The notes under the pieces: generated by a model
The model's input: only the letters and a program-made list of their open reading frames with translations
What the model was told of the DNA's origin: nothing
Databases searched by the model: none
DNA from: an uncultured Clostridia bacterium
GTDB taxonomy: Bacteria; Bacillota; Clostridia; Christensenellales; UBA1242
Reading direction: 5' to 3'
Assembly: GCA_947627585.1 (NCBI GenBank)
Contig: CANQWP010000001.1
Location: 1 to 38,809, forward strand
Length of the DNA: 38,809 nucleotides
Shown: positions 13,975-24,600 of the stretch, in pieces
Position numbering within the stretch: the first letter of the stretch is position 1
Layout of the letters: every line of letters starts with the position of its first letter
Position numbers and translations under genes: made by a program

Positions 13975-15180
13975 CTAAAAACCTCGTTTCACTGAGTAAA
14001 AAATTTCTTCAAGTTGTTTTTCAGTGAACAAAACCGGCACGGGATAGAGCGGATTTGCCTCTTTTTCGGCAGTTTTTGCAAGATTTGGAATGTCTTTTTC
14101 ATTGATTTCGGCAATTGTATTTCCAATTTCCATGTTTTTGTTCATGTTTGCAATCTTCTCAATGAAAAGTTTTGCTCCAACATCAATTGGAGTTGATTTA
14201 TCAAAAAGTCCAGCAAAAACGCCCATTTTCCAAAGTTTTTTATGGATTTTCTTTCCATATTTTTTCAAAACGTATGGCAAAATTACAGCGTTTGCATAGC
14301 CATGTGCCACGTTATATTTCCCGCCCAAAGAATGTGCAATTGCATGAACATATCCAACATAACTTTTTGTGAAGGCGAGTCCGGCAAGATATGCCGCATG
14401 AAGCATTTTTGCCCGTGCAACATGGTTTGCGCCGTCCTCAAATGCCGCTTCCAAGTTTTCAAAAATAAGCTTTGTTGCCAAAAGAGCATCTGCGCGAGTG
14501 CTTTTTGTGGTGCTTCTGCCAATGTAGGCCTCCACGGCGTGCGTAAGCGCGTCCATTCCTGTTGTTGATGTGATGCGCTTTGGCAATCCAGTTGTGAGGT
14601 TTGCATCAAGAAGTGCAAAACTTGGAATCAACGGGAAATCGTTTATGGCGTATTTATGCCGCGTCTCGCTGTCTGTAATGACGGCTGCCAAAGTTGTTTC
14701 GCTTCCCGTGCCGGCCGTGGTCGGGACTGCAACAAGCAGTGGAATTTTCTTTCGAACTTTCAAAATCCCTTTCATTTGTTGCAAAGACTTTTTTGGCTGG
14801 ACTGCTCTTGCGCCAACTGCCTTTGCGCAGTCCATCACTGACCCACCGCCAAATGCCACAAGGCAGTCACATTGATTTTTCAAAAAAATCTCGAGCGCTT
14901 GTTCAACATTTGCCGTTGTCGGATTTGCCACCGTCTCGTCAAAAACACAAAGGTCCAGTCCTGCACCCGAAAGCGATTCTTCAAGCCCTTTTGTGAGCCC
15001 CAATCCTCGAACACCTTTGTCCGTGACAAGCAAAACGCTCTTTTTGTTGTTGTCTTTCAGGATCTTCACAAGCTCCGCATAGTCTTTCAAAATCTTTGGC
15101 TCTCTGTAAGGCAAAATTGGAAGAATTGCTCTCATGCAAATTTGATAAGCTCTGCAATATGCTTTTTTAAAAATGTTCAA
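13975..15180 (-). CDS. Iron-containing (type III) alcohol dehydrogenase
   Basis: A 401-residue NAD(P)-dependent, metal-containing dehydrogenase that interconverts alcohols and aldehydes; substrate unknown. Motifs: AFGGGSVMDCAKAVGA (dinucleotide binding), PTTAGTGSETT, GMDALTHAVEAYIG (Asp and His metal ligands), and HAIAHSLGGKYNVAHG (two more His ligands). The start is taken as TTG at 15180 (MNIFKKAYCRAYQ) because AGGAGG lies just upstream and the family starts near this point; a longer frame to 15285 would run through the promoter. It probably reduces aldehydes during fermentation. Single gene. No clear terminator is seen between its stop and the downstream promoter. Confidence 0.92.
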   Translation of the reverse strand: MNIFKKAYCRAYQICMRAILPILPYREPKILKDYAELVKILKDNNKKSVLLVTDKGVRGLGLTKGLEESLSGAGLDLCVFDETVANPTTANVEQALEIFLKNQCDCLVAFGGGSVMDCAKAVGARAVQPKKSLQQMKGILKVRKKIPLLVAVPTTAGTGSETTLAAVITDSETRHKYAINDFPLIPSFALLDANLTTGLPKRITSTTGMDALTHAVEAYIGRSTTKSTRADALLATKLIFENLEAAFEDGANHVARAKMLHAAYLAGLAFTKSYVGYVHAIAHSLGGKYNVAHGYANAVILPYVLKKYGKKIHKKLWKMGVFAGLFDKSTPIDVGAKLFIEKIANMNKNMEIGNTIAEINEKDIPNLAKTAEKEANPLYPVPVLFTEKQLEEIFYSVKRGF

Positions 15181-15206
15181 GTTGCCCTCCTGCTTTTGAT
15201 AGCATG

Positions 15207-15236
15207 ATTTTAAACTTTTGAAATCTTTTATGTCAA
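15207..15236 (-). promoter_or_regulatory. σA promoter of the alcohol dehydrogenase gene
   Basis: Minus strand TTGACA (15231-15236), 18-base spacer, TAAAAT (15207-15212). Its position upstream of 15180 supports the TTG start. Confidence 0.7.
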
Positions 15237-15278
15237 ATCTTTTTACACATGTTGCAATGCAAGTCTGAAAGAAAGGTC

Positions 15279-15307
15279 TTGACAAAAGAAGGAAAACATG
15301 CTAAAAT
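15279..15307 (+). promoter_or_regulatory. Promoter of the 15316 membrane-protein gene
   Basis: TTGACA (15279-15284), 17-base spacer ending in TGC, TAAAAT (15302-15307), the same hexamers, spacing and TGC as the tRNA-Ala promoter. It overlaps the ATG at 15298. Confidence 0.7.
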
Positions 15308-15315
15308 GTCCTTGT

Positions 15316-16434
15316 ATGAAAAAAGAACGCGCAAAAAAACAAAATCAAAAAGAGGAATTTGAAGTCGTTTTGAATGACAAAAACGCAAATTCTTTTTTGC
15401 CGCAAAACAAATATGCAAAAAAAGAAGCAAAAAAGGTCGAAAAAAAAGCAAAACATGTCATAAAAGAAAGGACCCCCAAAAAGATCCTCAAAGAAATGAA
15501 GAAAAAGACTCGGGCGCCAAAAAAATCTGTTACCGTTTTGAAATGGGCTTCCGTTGCTCTGGCAGGCGCTCTTTTTGGATATTTGGCATCAAACGCAATC
15601 CGTGCGGACAATTATAACAGCAGTCCGTTGACAACAAATCCTCACACAACCAATGATGTTTTTGACAAAAACGACAACAACATTGAAGTTGGGGATGACG
15701 ATCAGATTGTTTTTGACAAAATGACAGAACAGGAAAAAACCGTCCTTGCGCAAGCATTTGGAAATCTTCTTTTGCAAGATGCAAACTCTCGAAGCAATTT
15801 TGAAATTGAAAAAATCAAAGATGTTCTTTCTGTGTCGTTGTTGCCGTGCAATTTGGATGACAAAACAAACGAACTTGACAAATATTTCCTTTCGATTCTT
15901 TTCAGTGACGACAAAAACACATATGCTTTGAACTATTTGACAGGAAAAGATTTTGAGAGCACAAGCGAGCTGTCAAAAGATCGTTTTGCCGATTTCATAA
16001 ATTTTCTCAGCAAAGAGTGTGCGCTTGACTCATGTTCTGTCATGAGTGAAAAAGGAGAGACGTTGAAAGGCCTTTTGAATGACGACCCTGTTTTGTTTGT
16101 TGGTGACCCTTATTTTGGCTATATTGAAGGTGGGGATGAACATTATTTTGTGCCAATCTATCAAAAAGACGGCAAAGGCTTTGTTTATCATGCCTGGGCT
16201 TCGCCGTTGGACTCCTATGGACTTGACCCAATGGACGTGCTTTGCGAAGAAGTACAAAGTGATTCATCTTCCAAAACTTTTGCCACGATGGAATTCACGC
16301 CGAGCGAATCTCTCCAAAAAATTATGAAAATTTTTCACGAACAGATTTTGAGCGAAAAATCAAACTCAGAAAAACAAGCCTCAGAAAAACAAGCCTCAGA
16401 AAAACAAGCTGCCGATTTGGAAAAAAGTAAATAA
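15316..16434 (+). CDS. One-pass membrane protein with basic cytoplasmic head
   Basis: About 372 residues. The first 70 are extremely Lys-rich (for example KKEAKKVEKKAKHVIKER), followed by one membrane helix (VTVLKWASVALAGALFGYLA) and an extracellular domain of about 270 residues that I do not recognise; that part contains FVGDPYFGYIEGGDEHYFVP and a Ser/Lys tail. The basic head could bind nucleic acid or acidic lipids. Two starts are possible. ATG at 15298 has AAGGA before it but lies inside the -10 region of a strong promoter; ATG at 15316 sits where transcription should begin, implying a leaderless message. I prefer 15316. Divergent from the alcohol dehydrogenase gene. Confidence 0.72.
   Translation: MKKERAKKQNQKEEFEVVLNDKNANSFLPQNKYAKKEAKKVEKKAKHVIKERTPKKILKEMKKKTRAPKKSVTVLKWASVALAGALFGYLASNAIRADNYNSSPLTTNPHTTNDVFDKNDNNIEVGDDDQIVFDKMTEQEKTVLAQAFGNLLLQDANSRSNFEIEKIKDVLSVSLLPCNLDDKTNELDKYFLSILFSDDKNTYALNYLTGKDFESTSELSKDRFADFINFLSKECALDSCSVMSEKGETLKGLLNDDPVLFVGDPYFGYIEGGDEHYFVPIYQKDGKGFVYHAWASPLDSYGLDPMDVLCEEVQSDSSSKTFATMEFTPSESLQKIMKIFHEQILSEKSNSEKQASEKQASEKQAADLEKSK
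16366..16410 (+). repeat. 15-bp tandem repeat, three copies, in coding sequence
   Basis: TCAGAAAAACAAGCC occurs three times head to tail (the last copy ends in T), encoding SEKQA three times near the C-terminus of the membrane protein. It is in frame, so copy-number change would alter tail length only. Confidence 0.9.
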
Positions 16435-16467
16435 TAAAAAAGCTCTTAAAACAAGAGCTTTTTTTTA
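16435..16467. terminator. Bidirectional terminator
   Basis: AAAAAAGCTCTT, loop AAAAC, AAGAGCTTTTTTTT. It lies between the convergent stops at 16434 and 16470 and can serve both strands. Confidence 0.9.
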
Positions 16468-16469
16468 AT

Positions 16470-19400
16470 TTAATAATTCTTTAAAATTTTCTTTCGCTTT
16501 TTCATTTTTATCACCGTGATTGCCAAAGCAAAAACGCACAATGCCGAAATCACAAACACCGAAACAATCACCGCGTAATCAACCCATGCCTCGTCGTCGA
16601 TTGCAATATAAAATTCCCCAAGAGACAATGCTGAAATTATGATTTGACCGTTTGCATCTTTTTCGCTTTCAAGAAGTTCAAATGTACCGTCTTCCAGTTG
16701 TTTATAAATATATATGTTATTTTTGTCATAAATGGATTTTGGCAAATTTATTTTGATTGTAAACAAACTGTTTGTGCTGACCTCGTGAGAGCCGTTTTCA
16801 AGCCATATGCGATATTTAAGCAAAAGTCGCTGATTATGGATTTTTTTCAAGCCATCAAGGCTTTCTTTGGAATAATTAAGCACATAGTTGTCATACAAAA
16901 CCGGGTCTTTTGCAGAAACGCTGACATCTTCTTTTTCAATCTTGCCCAAAGTTATGTCGCCATAAAGGACTTCGGGCAAAATCAAATTATAGTTGTCTTT
17001 TTTCTCCCCTGAAAGAGAGATGTCGTGAACATGAACAGGAATGTTTTTGCCAACTTGTGAACTCTCAAATTCCGCACTGTTGTTTTTGTCATACAAAGGA
17101 TAAATTTCATCAATTGTTCCGGAAATGTATGGGTTTTTGAGCCAAGCACGCGTTGTGCCGTCATAAATTTTGTCATAGATTCCAGAAATTAAGTATACAT
17201 CTTTTTTCAAAATTTCAAGCTGCGCCGGAAGAAGCGTGATTTCATAATTGGAATTATAAATGCTGTTGACAAGATTATATTTCCCAACATCTTCGCCGGC
17301 TTCTCGCGTGATGATGCCATAAAGCTTGTCACCCTCCAGAAGATTTCCTTCAACAATTTCAAAATCAAAAGATGGGTCGCTTTGGCCGTATGTTTTTTCG
17401 TAGTTCTCACTTTGGATTGTAAGCTTCAGCGGACGGATTGTCACCTCGCCTTTGATGTAGGTGATGTTGTAATTCCTGTTTATTTTAAGCTTGCTTATGA
17501 TGTCATATGCACCAACCGAATTTCCCTTAACTCTTTGCAACGAGCCTTGGATTAAGTCACCATCCAAAAGTGTTCCGGAAACAATTTGATATGAAAGTTC
17601 TGGCTCAGTGTCTCCATACACAATTTCAACACTGTTTGCTTTCAGTGTGATTTCGCGTGGAAGTATCGTGAAATAATGTTCGCCAAAAACAATTTCGTAA
17701 TTTGGATTTTCAAGTGTTGAGTGAATTCTGTATTTTCCGGTGCTTTCTCTTTCAATTTTGTCTTTGTCTCTGAAAAGTCCGCCTTCAAGAACGTCTTGCC
17801 CCACAAGTTCGCCAACAAGTTGATATTCAATTTCAACATCTTCTTCGCCATATTGTTTTGAAAGCGTGATTGGCACAACTTCCACAATTTTTTTCTCAAT
17901 TTCAAAATTCTTGCTTATAAAATCAAAAGAATAGTTTTCGCTGAGATGAATGTCTCCTTGCAAAATTGCATAAAAACCGACATTTTCTCCTTCTTTTCTT
18001 GAAAGTTTACCTTCAACTTTGTCGCCAAACACCAGCCCTTCAGCAGAAACTTCAAAAGAAAACTCTGGATCGGCATCCCCATATGTCTTTTTGCTTTCAA
18101 TCGCCGTGATTGTGATGTGCCTTTTGATGATTTCAAAACTGCCGCTTTCAAAAGTGAGAACATAGTTTTTCCCAAAAGAGAAGTCCCCGCGATCGATGGA
18201 ATATGTCCCAACATTTTCGCCTTCTTCTCTTGAAAGCTCTCCTTGGGCAATATCTTCCAATCGATCGTTGTTTTTCAAGAATCCTTTTGTGATTGTGACA
18301 CTCAAAGACGGGTCTTCGTCACCATATATCTTCACTTTTTTGTCAGCCTTCACCGAAACTTCGCATGGCGTAATGGTCAAAAATGCTCCGTCCGCGAATT
18401 CAATGGCATATCTTGCATCGTTTGTTGTCCCACAAAGAAGTCTATATTCCCCCACATCTTCGCCATATTCACGAATGATATGAACGCTCAGCTTTTCTCC
18501 TTCAACCTCATTTTCGACAGAATATTCAAAAACAGGATCGTCTTCTCCATATGTTTTTGTTGAGTTTTTGCCTGTGACAACAACCGGCCTTTTCAAGATT
18601 ATGAAGTTTGTGTCGCCACTTGTTTTGAAGACATAGTTTGCGCTTGTTGAAATATGCTCAACATCATATGCATACACGCCAACAGCTTCGCCTGCTTGAC
18701 GTTCAATTTTGCCGTCAATCACTTCTTCGACTTTGTCGTCAAAACATAATTTGTCAACAATATCAAATTTGATTGTTGGATCTTCATCTCCAAAATATTT
18801 TGTTTGATTTTCCACAAAGATGCTGATTTCTCGTGGCAGAATTTCAAAACTGGATTCCACCAAATTGATGTCATAGTTCGGATTTTTGATTGCATAAGTT
18901 TCGTTTAAACGATATGCATAGCTTCCAACATTTTCGCCTTCTTGACGTGCAATTTCCAGATCAAGAGATTCGCCTTCCACAACTCTGTTTGCAGCAAATG
19001 TGAAAATTGGGTCTTGGTCTCCATATGTTTTGCTTGATGTGTCCACAAAAATGTTGACTTTGCGTTTTGAGATCTCAATTTCAGAATTAAAGTATTGATA
19101 TTTGAAGCAATAGTTCGACATTTCCTCACACGAAATTTGATAATCTTCCACACTCACTTTTGCTTTGCCGCAATCCTTGCTTTCCAGCAGAGCGTTTATT
19201 TTAAGCAAAAATTCGGCTTCTTTAATGTTGTTGAAAAATTCAACTTCGTGCTCCACATTTGTCGTTCCGTCATATTCTTTATCCAAAAAGTGAACAAGGA
19301 TGGTGATTTCTCTTGGAGTGATTTCAAGAACGTTTTCGGTGAAAACTATGTTATAGTTTGAATTGTTTAAAGTCCCCTTCAAAATTTTGTAACTTCTGAC

Positions 19401-21608
19401 ATCTTCGCCCTGTTCACGTTCAAGGCTTCCAAAAATTTCATCTCCGTCAACAAGGTTTGAGACAGAAAATGTCAGCGACGGATCTTTGTCTCCAAAAGTT
19501 TTGCTTTTTCGTTCGGCCTTCACGAAAGCGTCTCGTGGAACAATTGTGCAAATGGCACTTTCAAAACTTATGATATAGTTTGGATTTGAAAGGTTTTCTT
19601 GTTCAATCAAATGCTGACCAACATATTTGCTGTCAATCTTAAGTGAACCGGTCAAAACATCTCCTTCAAAAAGATCGCAGTCATATTCAAGCAAAATTTC
19701 TTCGCCGTATGTGAATGTGCATTCTTTCGCCTTGACAGTGATTGGTTTTGGATCGATGTTTCCAAAAATTGGCTGAACATATTCTTCCAAAACATAATTT
19801 TTGCTGTCGCTGCCATAAAGTTCTGCTTGCGTGATTTTGACATCAATTCCCTTGCCGGCATCTTTTGAGACAAACTCCCCTGAGAGAGAAACTTTGACAT
19901 CTTCGTTGTTGAAAATGTTTCTCAGTCCGGCATTTATTGTCGCTTCGCGCGTTGCATCATATTCCTTTTCTTCAACGGTGACATTCTCAAGACTGAGTTT
20001 TCTTGGTGTGATTTCAAACTGTGCGCTTGAGCTGTCAATAACAATGTTATAATTTGGATTTTTCTCTTCCAAATTTCCACTTGTGATGGCATATTTTCCA
20101 ATCTTTTCGCCTGCTTCTCTGCCAAGATTGCCCGAAAGTTGTTCTCCTTGAACAAGATTGTCGGCCTCATATTCAATCGACGAGTCAGCGTAGCCATATT
20201 CTTTTTTCGTGTCTTTTGCAACAACTTTTGCATCTCTTTTCAAAATTTCGCCATATGAATTTGGCAAATTCTGAGATTTGAGGGCATAAATTTCTGCATT
20301 TTTGCCTGTCAAAACAAGTTCCTCATATGATACATTTATCAATTTATGCTCCCCTGCATTTGGATCGCGATATGAAAGGGAAATTCCTTCCAACCCCAGC
20401 TGGTGACCTTCTTCAAGCCCGTCAAATTTCACAGATGCTGTGCTTTCATCAATGTCCACTGTGCCGTCATATACACGGCTTTGAACTTCAATGCCAGAAA
20501 TTGTTATGTTTTTTCTGAACTTGGCAAAAACGTATTTCCCGGCGCTTGTGACAAGCCTTCTGTTTTTTGAAACGTAACTTCCGTCAACATACCATCCCAA
20601 AAATTCAAAGTCTTGCTTTGGTGTCACGTTGAGGGTGATTGGTTTCCCAAAAAGATATGTGCCCGTTCCAAAAAAGTTTGCAGGATCAAAAAAGTCAGAA
20701 TCCACTTCCACGTCCACATAAATTTCTTCTGGATTTGCAATTGTGAATGTCACATAGTTTGTGGAATATATCTTTTGAGTGGAATAGGAGTTTTGATTGC
20801 AGAAAACTCGGAACGTGATTGGCTCCCCGCTTGGAGCATCTTGTTTGATGACAAAGTTGCTGCCAACGATGTTCACATATTCAGAGCCAGAAACAAACTC
20901 ATAGTGAATTTCGTGGTTGATTTTTGAGAAACTGATAAAGTTTCCATTTGAGCCCGATATTTTTGTGACTTCGTTATATGCGTTCACTTTGACAGTTTGC
21001 CCAGGAGCAACCTTTTGATTTTCACAATCAAGTGTGACGCTGTCAATAATGGTGTAAAGATGAATTGTCGGGACGTCAATGACAAATTCATTTTCTCCTC
21101 TTGGCGAAGATGTTTCAAAAGAGAATCTAATGTTTTGTTCAAAGTCTTCAATTTTAAGCAAATCCGTCTCAACATTTCCGCCGCTTGAGCTGACCTCTTT
21201 AAATTTGTCGCCAGAAGAAATTTTGATTGTCACTTTTGTGTTTTTTTCTGTTTGAATTGAAGCTGTTGCTTTTGCAAAAAGCAAGCCTTTCTCGATAAAC
21301 GGCTGCATGTCCGGTGTTGGACACAACTCGCTCCAACCCGAGCTTGTCCCGGATCCATCATCAACAATGGAATAATATTCTCCACCATTTTCTGTTGTTT
21401 TGGCATTCACAAAGGTGTCATTTTTGCTGTCATCTTTGAAAAAATGTTCTGGACTTGTGCCTGCAAGACCTGTGAGAACATATCTGTTTCCGGCCACACC
21501 ATCAATCGATGCTGCGCTTGCAATTTGGAAATTTGGCATAGGGAAAAACATGCAGGCAAAAACCAGCATAATCAAAACTATGAACATTTTGTTAAACAGT
21601 TTTTTCAT
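16470..21608 (-). CDS. Giant MBG/YDG-repeat surface protein
   Basis: 1712 residues. A signal peptide (1 to about 33, ending IASAAS) is followed by beta-rich sequence, a short InlB-repeat-like unit (FEFLGWYVDGSYV), then about 15 tandem beta domains. Roughly 11 are MBG-type (KTYGDxDPxF ... GENVGxYxI ... NYxIxF ... ITPREI) and four are YDG-type (KEYDGTTxV) at positions 1, 3, 6 and 15 of the array. The end is a membrane helix (VIVSVFVISALCVFALAITV) plus a basic tail KMKKRKKILKNY; there is no LPXTG, so it is held by the helix, not sortase. The gene follows the Big_2 gene by 18 bases with GGGAGGGG before ATG and is the last gene of the second ABC module. Adhesion or cell-cell contact is the likely role, by family. 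Confidence 0.92.
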   Translation of the reverse strand: MKKLFNKMFIVLIMLVFACMFFPMPNFQIASAASIDGVAGNRYVLTGLAGTSPEHFFKDDSKNDTFVNAKTTENGGEYYSIVDDGSGTSSGWSELCPTPDMQPFIEKGLLFAKATASIQTEKNTKVTIKISSGDKFKEVSSSGGNVETDLLKIEDFEQNIRFSFETSSPRGENEFVIDVPTIHLYTIIDSVTLDCENQKVAPGQTVKVNAYNEVTKISGSNGNFISFSKINHEIHYEFVSGSEYVNIVGSNFVIKQDAPSGEPITFRVFCNQNSYSTQKIYSTNYVTFTIANPEEIYVDVEVDSDFFDPANFFGTGTYLFGKPITLNVTPKQDFEFLGWYVDGSYVSKNRRLVTSAGKYVFAKFRKNITISGIEVQSRVYDGTVDIDESTASVKFDGLEEGHQLGLEGISLSYRDPNAGEHKLINVSYEELVLTGKNAEIYALKSQNLPNSYGEILKRDAKVVAKDTKKEYGYADSSIEYEADNLVQGEQLSGNLGREAGEKIGKYAITSGNLEEKNPNYNIVIDSSSAQFEITPRKLSLENVTVEEKEYDATREATINAGLRNIFNNEDVKVSLSGEFVSKDAGKGIDVKITQAELYGSDSKNYVLEEYVQPIFGNIDPKPITVKAKECTFTYGEEILLEYDCDLFEGDVLTGSLKIDSKYVGQHLIEQENLSNPNYIISFESAICTIVPRDAFVKAERKSKTFGDKDPSLTFSVSNLVDGDEIFGSLEREQGEDVRSYKILKGTLNNSNYNIVFTENVLEITPREITILVHFLDKEYDGTTNVEHEVEFFNNIKEAEFLLKINALLESKDCGKAKVSVEDYQISCEEMSNYCFKYQYFNSEIEISKRKVNIFVDTSSKTYGDQDPIFTFAANRVVEGESLDLEIARQEGENVGSYAYRLNETYAIKNPNYDINLVESSFEILPREISIFVENQTKYFGDEDPTIKFDIVDKLCFDDKVEEVIDGKIERQAGEAVGVYAYDVEHISTSANYVFKTSGDTNFIILKRPVVVTGKNSTKTYGEDDPVFEYSVENEVEGEKLSVHIIREYGEDVGEYRLLCGTTNDARYAIEFADGAFLTITPCEVSVKADKKVKIYGDEDPSLSVTITKGFLKNNDRLEDIAQGELSREEGENVGTYSIDRGDFSFGKNYVLTFESGSFEIIKRHITITAIESKKTYGDADPEFSFEVSAEGLVFGDKVEGKLSRKEGENVGFYAILQGDIHLSENYSFDFISKNFEIEKKIVEVVPITLSKQYGEEDVEIEYQLVGELVGQDVLEGGLFRDKDKIERESTGKYRIHSTLENPNYEIVFGEHYFTILPREITLKANSVEIVYGDTEPELSYQIVSGTLLDGDLIQGSLQRVKGNSVGAYDIISKLKINRNYNITYIKGEVTIRPLKLTIQSENYEKTYGQSDPSFDFEIVEGNLLEGDKLYGIITREAGEDVGKYNLVNSIYNSNYEITLLPAQLEILKKDVYLISGIYDKIYDGTTRAWLKNPYISGTIDEIYPLYDKNNSAEFESSQVGKNIPVHVHDISLSGEKKDNYNLILPEVLYGDITLGKIEKEDVSVSAKDPVLYDNYVLNYSKESLDGLKKIHNQRLLLKYRIWLENGSHEVSTNSLFTIKINLPKSIYDKNNIYIYKQLEDGTFELLESEKDANGQIIISALSLGEFYIAIDDEAWVDYAVIVSVFVISALCVFALAITVIKMKKRKKILKNY

Positions 21609-21626
21609 GTTTCCCCTCCCTTTGTC

Positions 21627-24600
21627 TTAAAATCTGCAAGGCCTTTTGATTGTTCTCAGTGAGCCGTCATCAACATATGATTGCCCAGGCAAAATAAATG
21701 GTTTTGCCGCCGAAATTGAAAGAATTGAGCATTCCACTGGGACCACAATCCCAAGATTCACCGCTCCAACAATATCCCAGTTTGAATATGCGCAATTTGG
21801 ATTGAGCTTTGATTTTTCAATTCTGCCATGCGATTTGTAATTAAGACCCGGAATGTCCGCCTTAAGTTTGAAAATTCCGCAGTTATAATAGGTTTTTCCA
21901 TTTTGTGTATAGGCATAATTCGTGCCCTGTCTCAAAACGATTTCTCTCACTTGTTTAAGGACTTCGTCCGAAACGAATGAAACTCCTGCATCGCGCAAAA
22001 CGGTTTCAAGGTCAACACCTTGTTGAATTTGTTCCAATGTGGACCAGTTATAGAATCTCACTTCACCTTCAAGTGTGACAACGCTGTCTTCTTCATTTTG
22101 GAATAAAACCAACTTGAAGAAAATCCCACAAAAGCCTGATGTAAAGATGCTGTCCTTGACTTTGATGTGGCAAACAACTTGTTCGCTTCTTTCAACTTTG
22201 ATGCCATACAAAAGACAGTTGCGGAAAATGCACCCTTCAATGTCCACGCTTGCGCTCAAAACTTGCATCGATGTGGCAGCATTTTCAAAGATTGAATTAT
22301 AAAGAAGAACGTTTGAGCAGTTTTGAACTGTCAATGTGTTTCCAGAATCCTTAAGCTCTGCGCCACTTGTGAACGAAACCCCTCTCAAAACCACATTGTC
22401 CAAAACGATGTTGTCGCGTTTTATCAAAAAGTGGATCCAAGAATTTCCAATTTGTGAGTGGTCAAGCATTTTTCCGTTTCCATAAATGTTGTAATTAATT
22501 TCCACAATGGCAAATTCTTTTTCGATTGCAATGTTGTTGTGCAGAACCATCGCTGCAAAACTATCTTTTCGTTGTGCGTTAAGTTTCGTCAACTCTTGAT
22601 TTGCAAGTTTAAATTGATCATATGTGTTGACATTGACGCCCTCAACCACAACAAATTCATAACTGTCGCCAACAACAACTGCCCCGTCATATGGGGATTT
22701 TTGTTGAACCGAAATCACAACCCTTCCTGTGCCGACAAATGTGACAACGCCGTTTTGGTCCACCGTTGCAATGCCCTCGTCGCTCGACTTCCATTCAAGA
22801 AGGTCTTTTGAAACTCCGTCTGGCCTCAATGCAACATTCATTGCAAAGGTTTTTACGATTGTGTTCTTTTCGTCAAAGAAACTGTTTCCAAAAACTCTGT
22901 ATCCTCCAAGTCCATCGTTGTCGCCCGAGTTGTCAAGTTCAAGTTTTATGTCGGTGATCTTGTCAAAAATGTTAAATTCTTTTGTGACAGAGATGTCTTT
23001 GCCCACAACTTTTGCAGTGACGTTCACTTTTCCGCTTGCTTTTCCAATCAAGCGATATCCCTCACCCATTTTGATGAGGTCGGCAAAAGCAGCTTCGTCT
23101 TTGCCTAAGCTCATTGTAAATTCAAAGTCCTCTGCATCAATCGGCACGCCAAAAATCATCAAATCCACGTGCTCGCCGGCATACATGTTTTCACGCGTTT
23201 GATTGAATTTGATGGCTTGAAGATCTTTTGTGTAAACAATTTTCACAACAACAAAAACTGAAGGGTTATCGGCGACGCTGACAACAATTTCGCATTCTCC
23301 AAATCGGCTGAATGTCACGTTTCCGGTTTGAGACACGGTTGCAACGCCTTCGTTTCGAGATTCAAAATGGAGCGAATTTTGATGAGAATCGCTTTCTCGA
23401 ACGTTGGCCAAAATTGTGTAATGAGGGTCAGAAACAAAGACTTCGCTGTCTCCATCAAGTTCAATTGCGGTCGCATTTCGAAGCACAATCAACGTCAAGT
23501 TCTCAAGCTTGAATCCGTTCGCATAAAGCGTGAATGAATATGTCCCGCCATTCAAAGCATAGATCATTCCGTTTTCAAAGTTTGCAACTGGCTTTTGCGA
23601 ATCGTTTCGAGATTCTGATGTGTTTGAAATTGAAAATTCAACATTTTCAATGTCGCTTGGAAGCGCTTTTTTGAGTTTAAACTCAAAGCTCTCTCCGGCG
23701 TTGAGTCTAATTGTGTTGTTTTGAATTTCTGATGTGTCAAGTTGAGCTTCAAAAAGTTCGTTCCCGACATAGAAGAAACTGTAGGTTTTTGATTTCTCCA
23801 AATTTGATGTATCTTTGCATTTGAAAGTGATGGAAACTCTTCCTTTTTGCAGGAACTTGATCGTGTTGCCCTCAATGCGCGCAATGTTAGGGGCGGAAAC
23901 TTCATATGCATAATCTTTGACTTTTGCGTCGTTTGGCTGATATACAATTTCAAATGTCAACTCTGTTCTGCTTGTGATGAACGTGCTTGAATTTTGATAT
24001 GTGTCAAGCTTTTGTCCAAATTTCACGTCAACAGAATCCAGTGGGCTGTAAACTGAAACTTTGCAATCGGCAAAGACCTCGTTTCCGTTGAAATCAAAAG
24101 CAAATGCCCTCACAATCGCTTCGCCGCTGCAAAGCGCCGTAATTTGACCGTCCGCCGACAGGTTTATCACCTGAGAACTTCCGTCATAAGCAGTTTGAGA
24201 AAGAATCTTAAACTGAACGGAATTTTCTTTTGCGTCAGTTGGATATTTGTCCGCAAACAATTTGAAAATGTCACCTTTTGTCAGCGAAAGTTCTTGCGAG
24301 TTAAGCTCAATCCTTCCCAAATAGCCCATTGTGCTTGTGACACGGACAACTTTTTCAATTCCGCTTCCATCAGTTGTTCTGACAAACACTGTCGCCGTTC
24401 CCGGTTTGATGAAATGGAGAATGTTTCCAGAAATTTGTGCGATGTCCGTGTTTTGAAGAATGAACTCCAAAATGTTGTTTGTCGCATTTTTTGGCACAGC
24501 AACAGCCTCAATTGTGTAGGTGTCGCTTGCCGTCAAAACATTCTCTTCAACTTGAATGTCAGAGACCTTGTTGACGCAAATGATTTCGACCTCTTTGACA

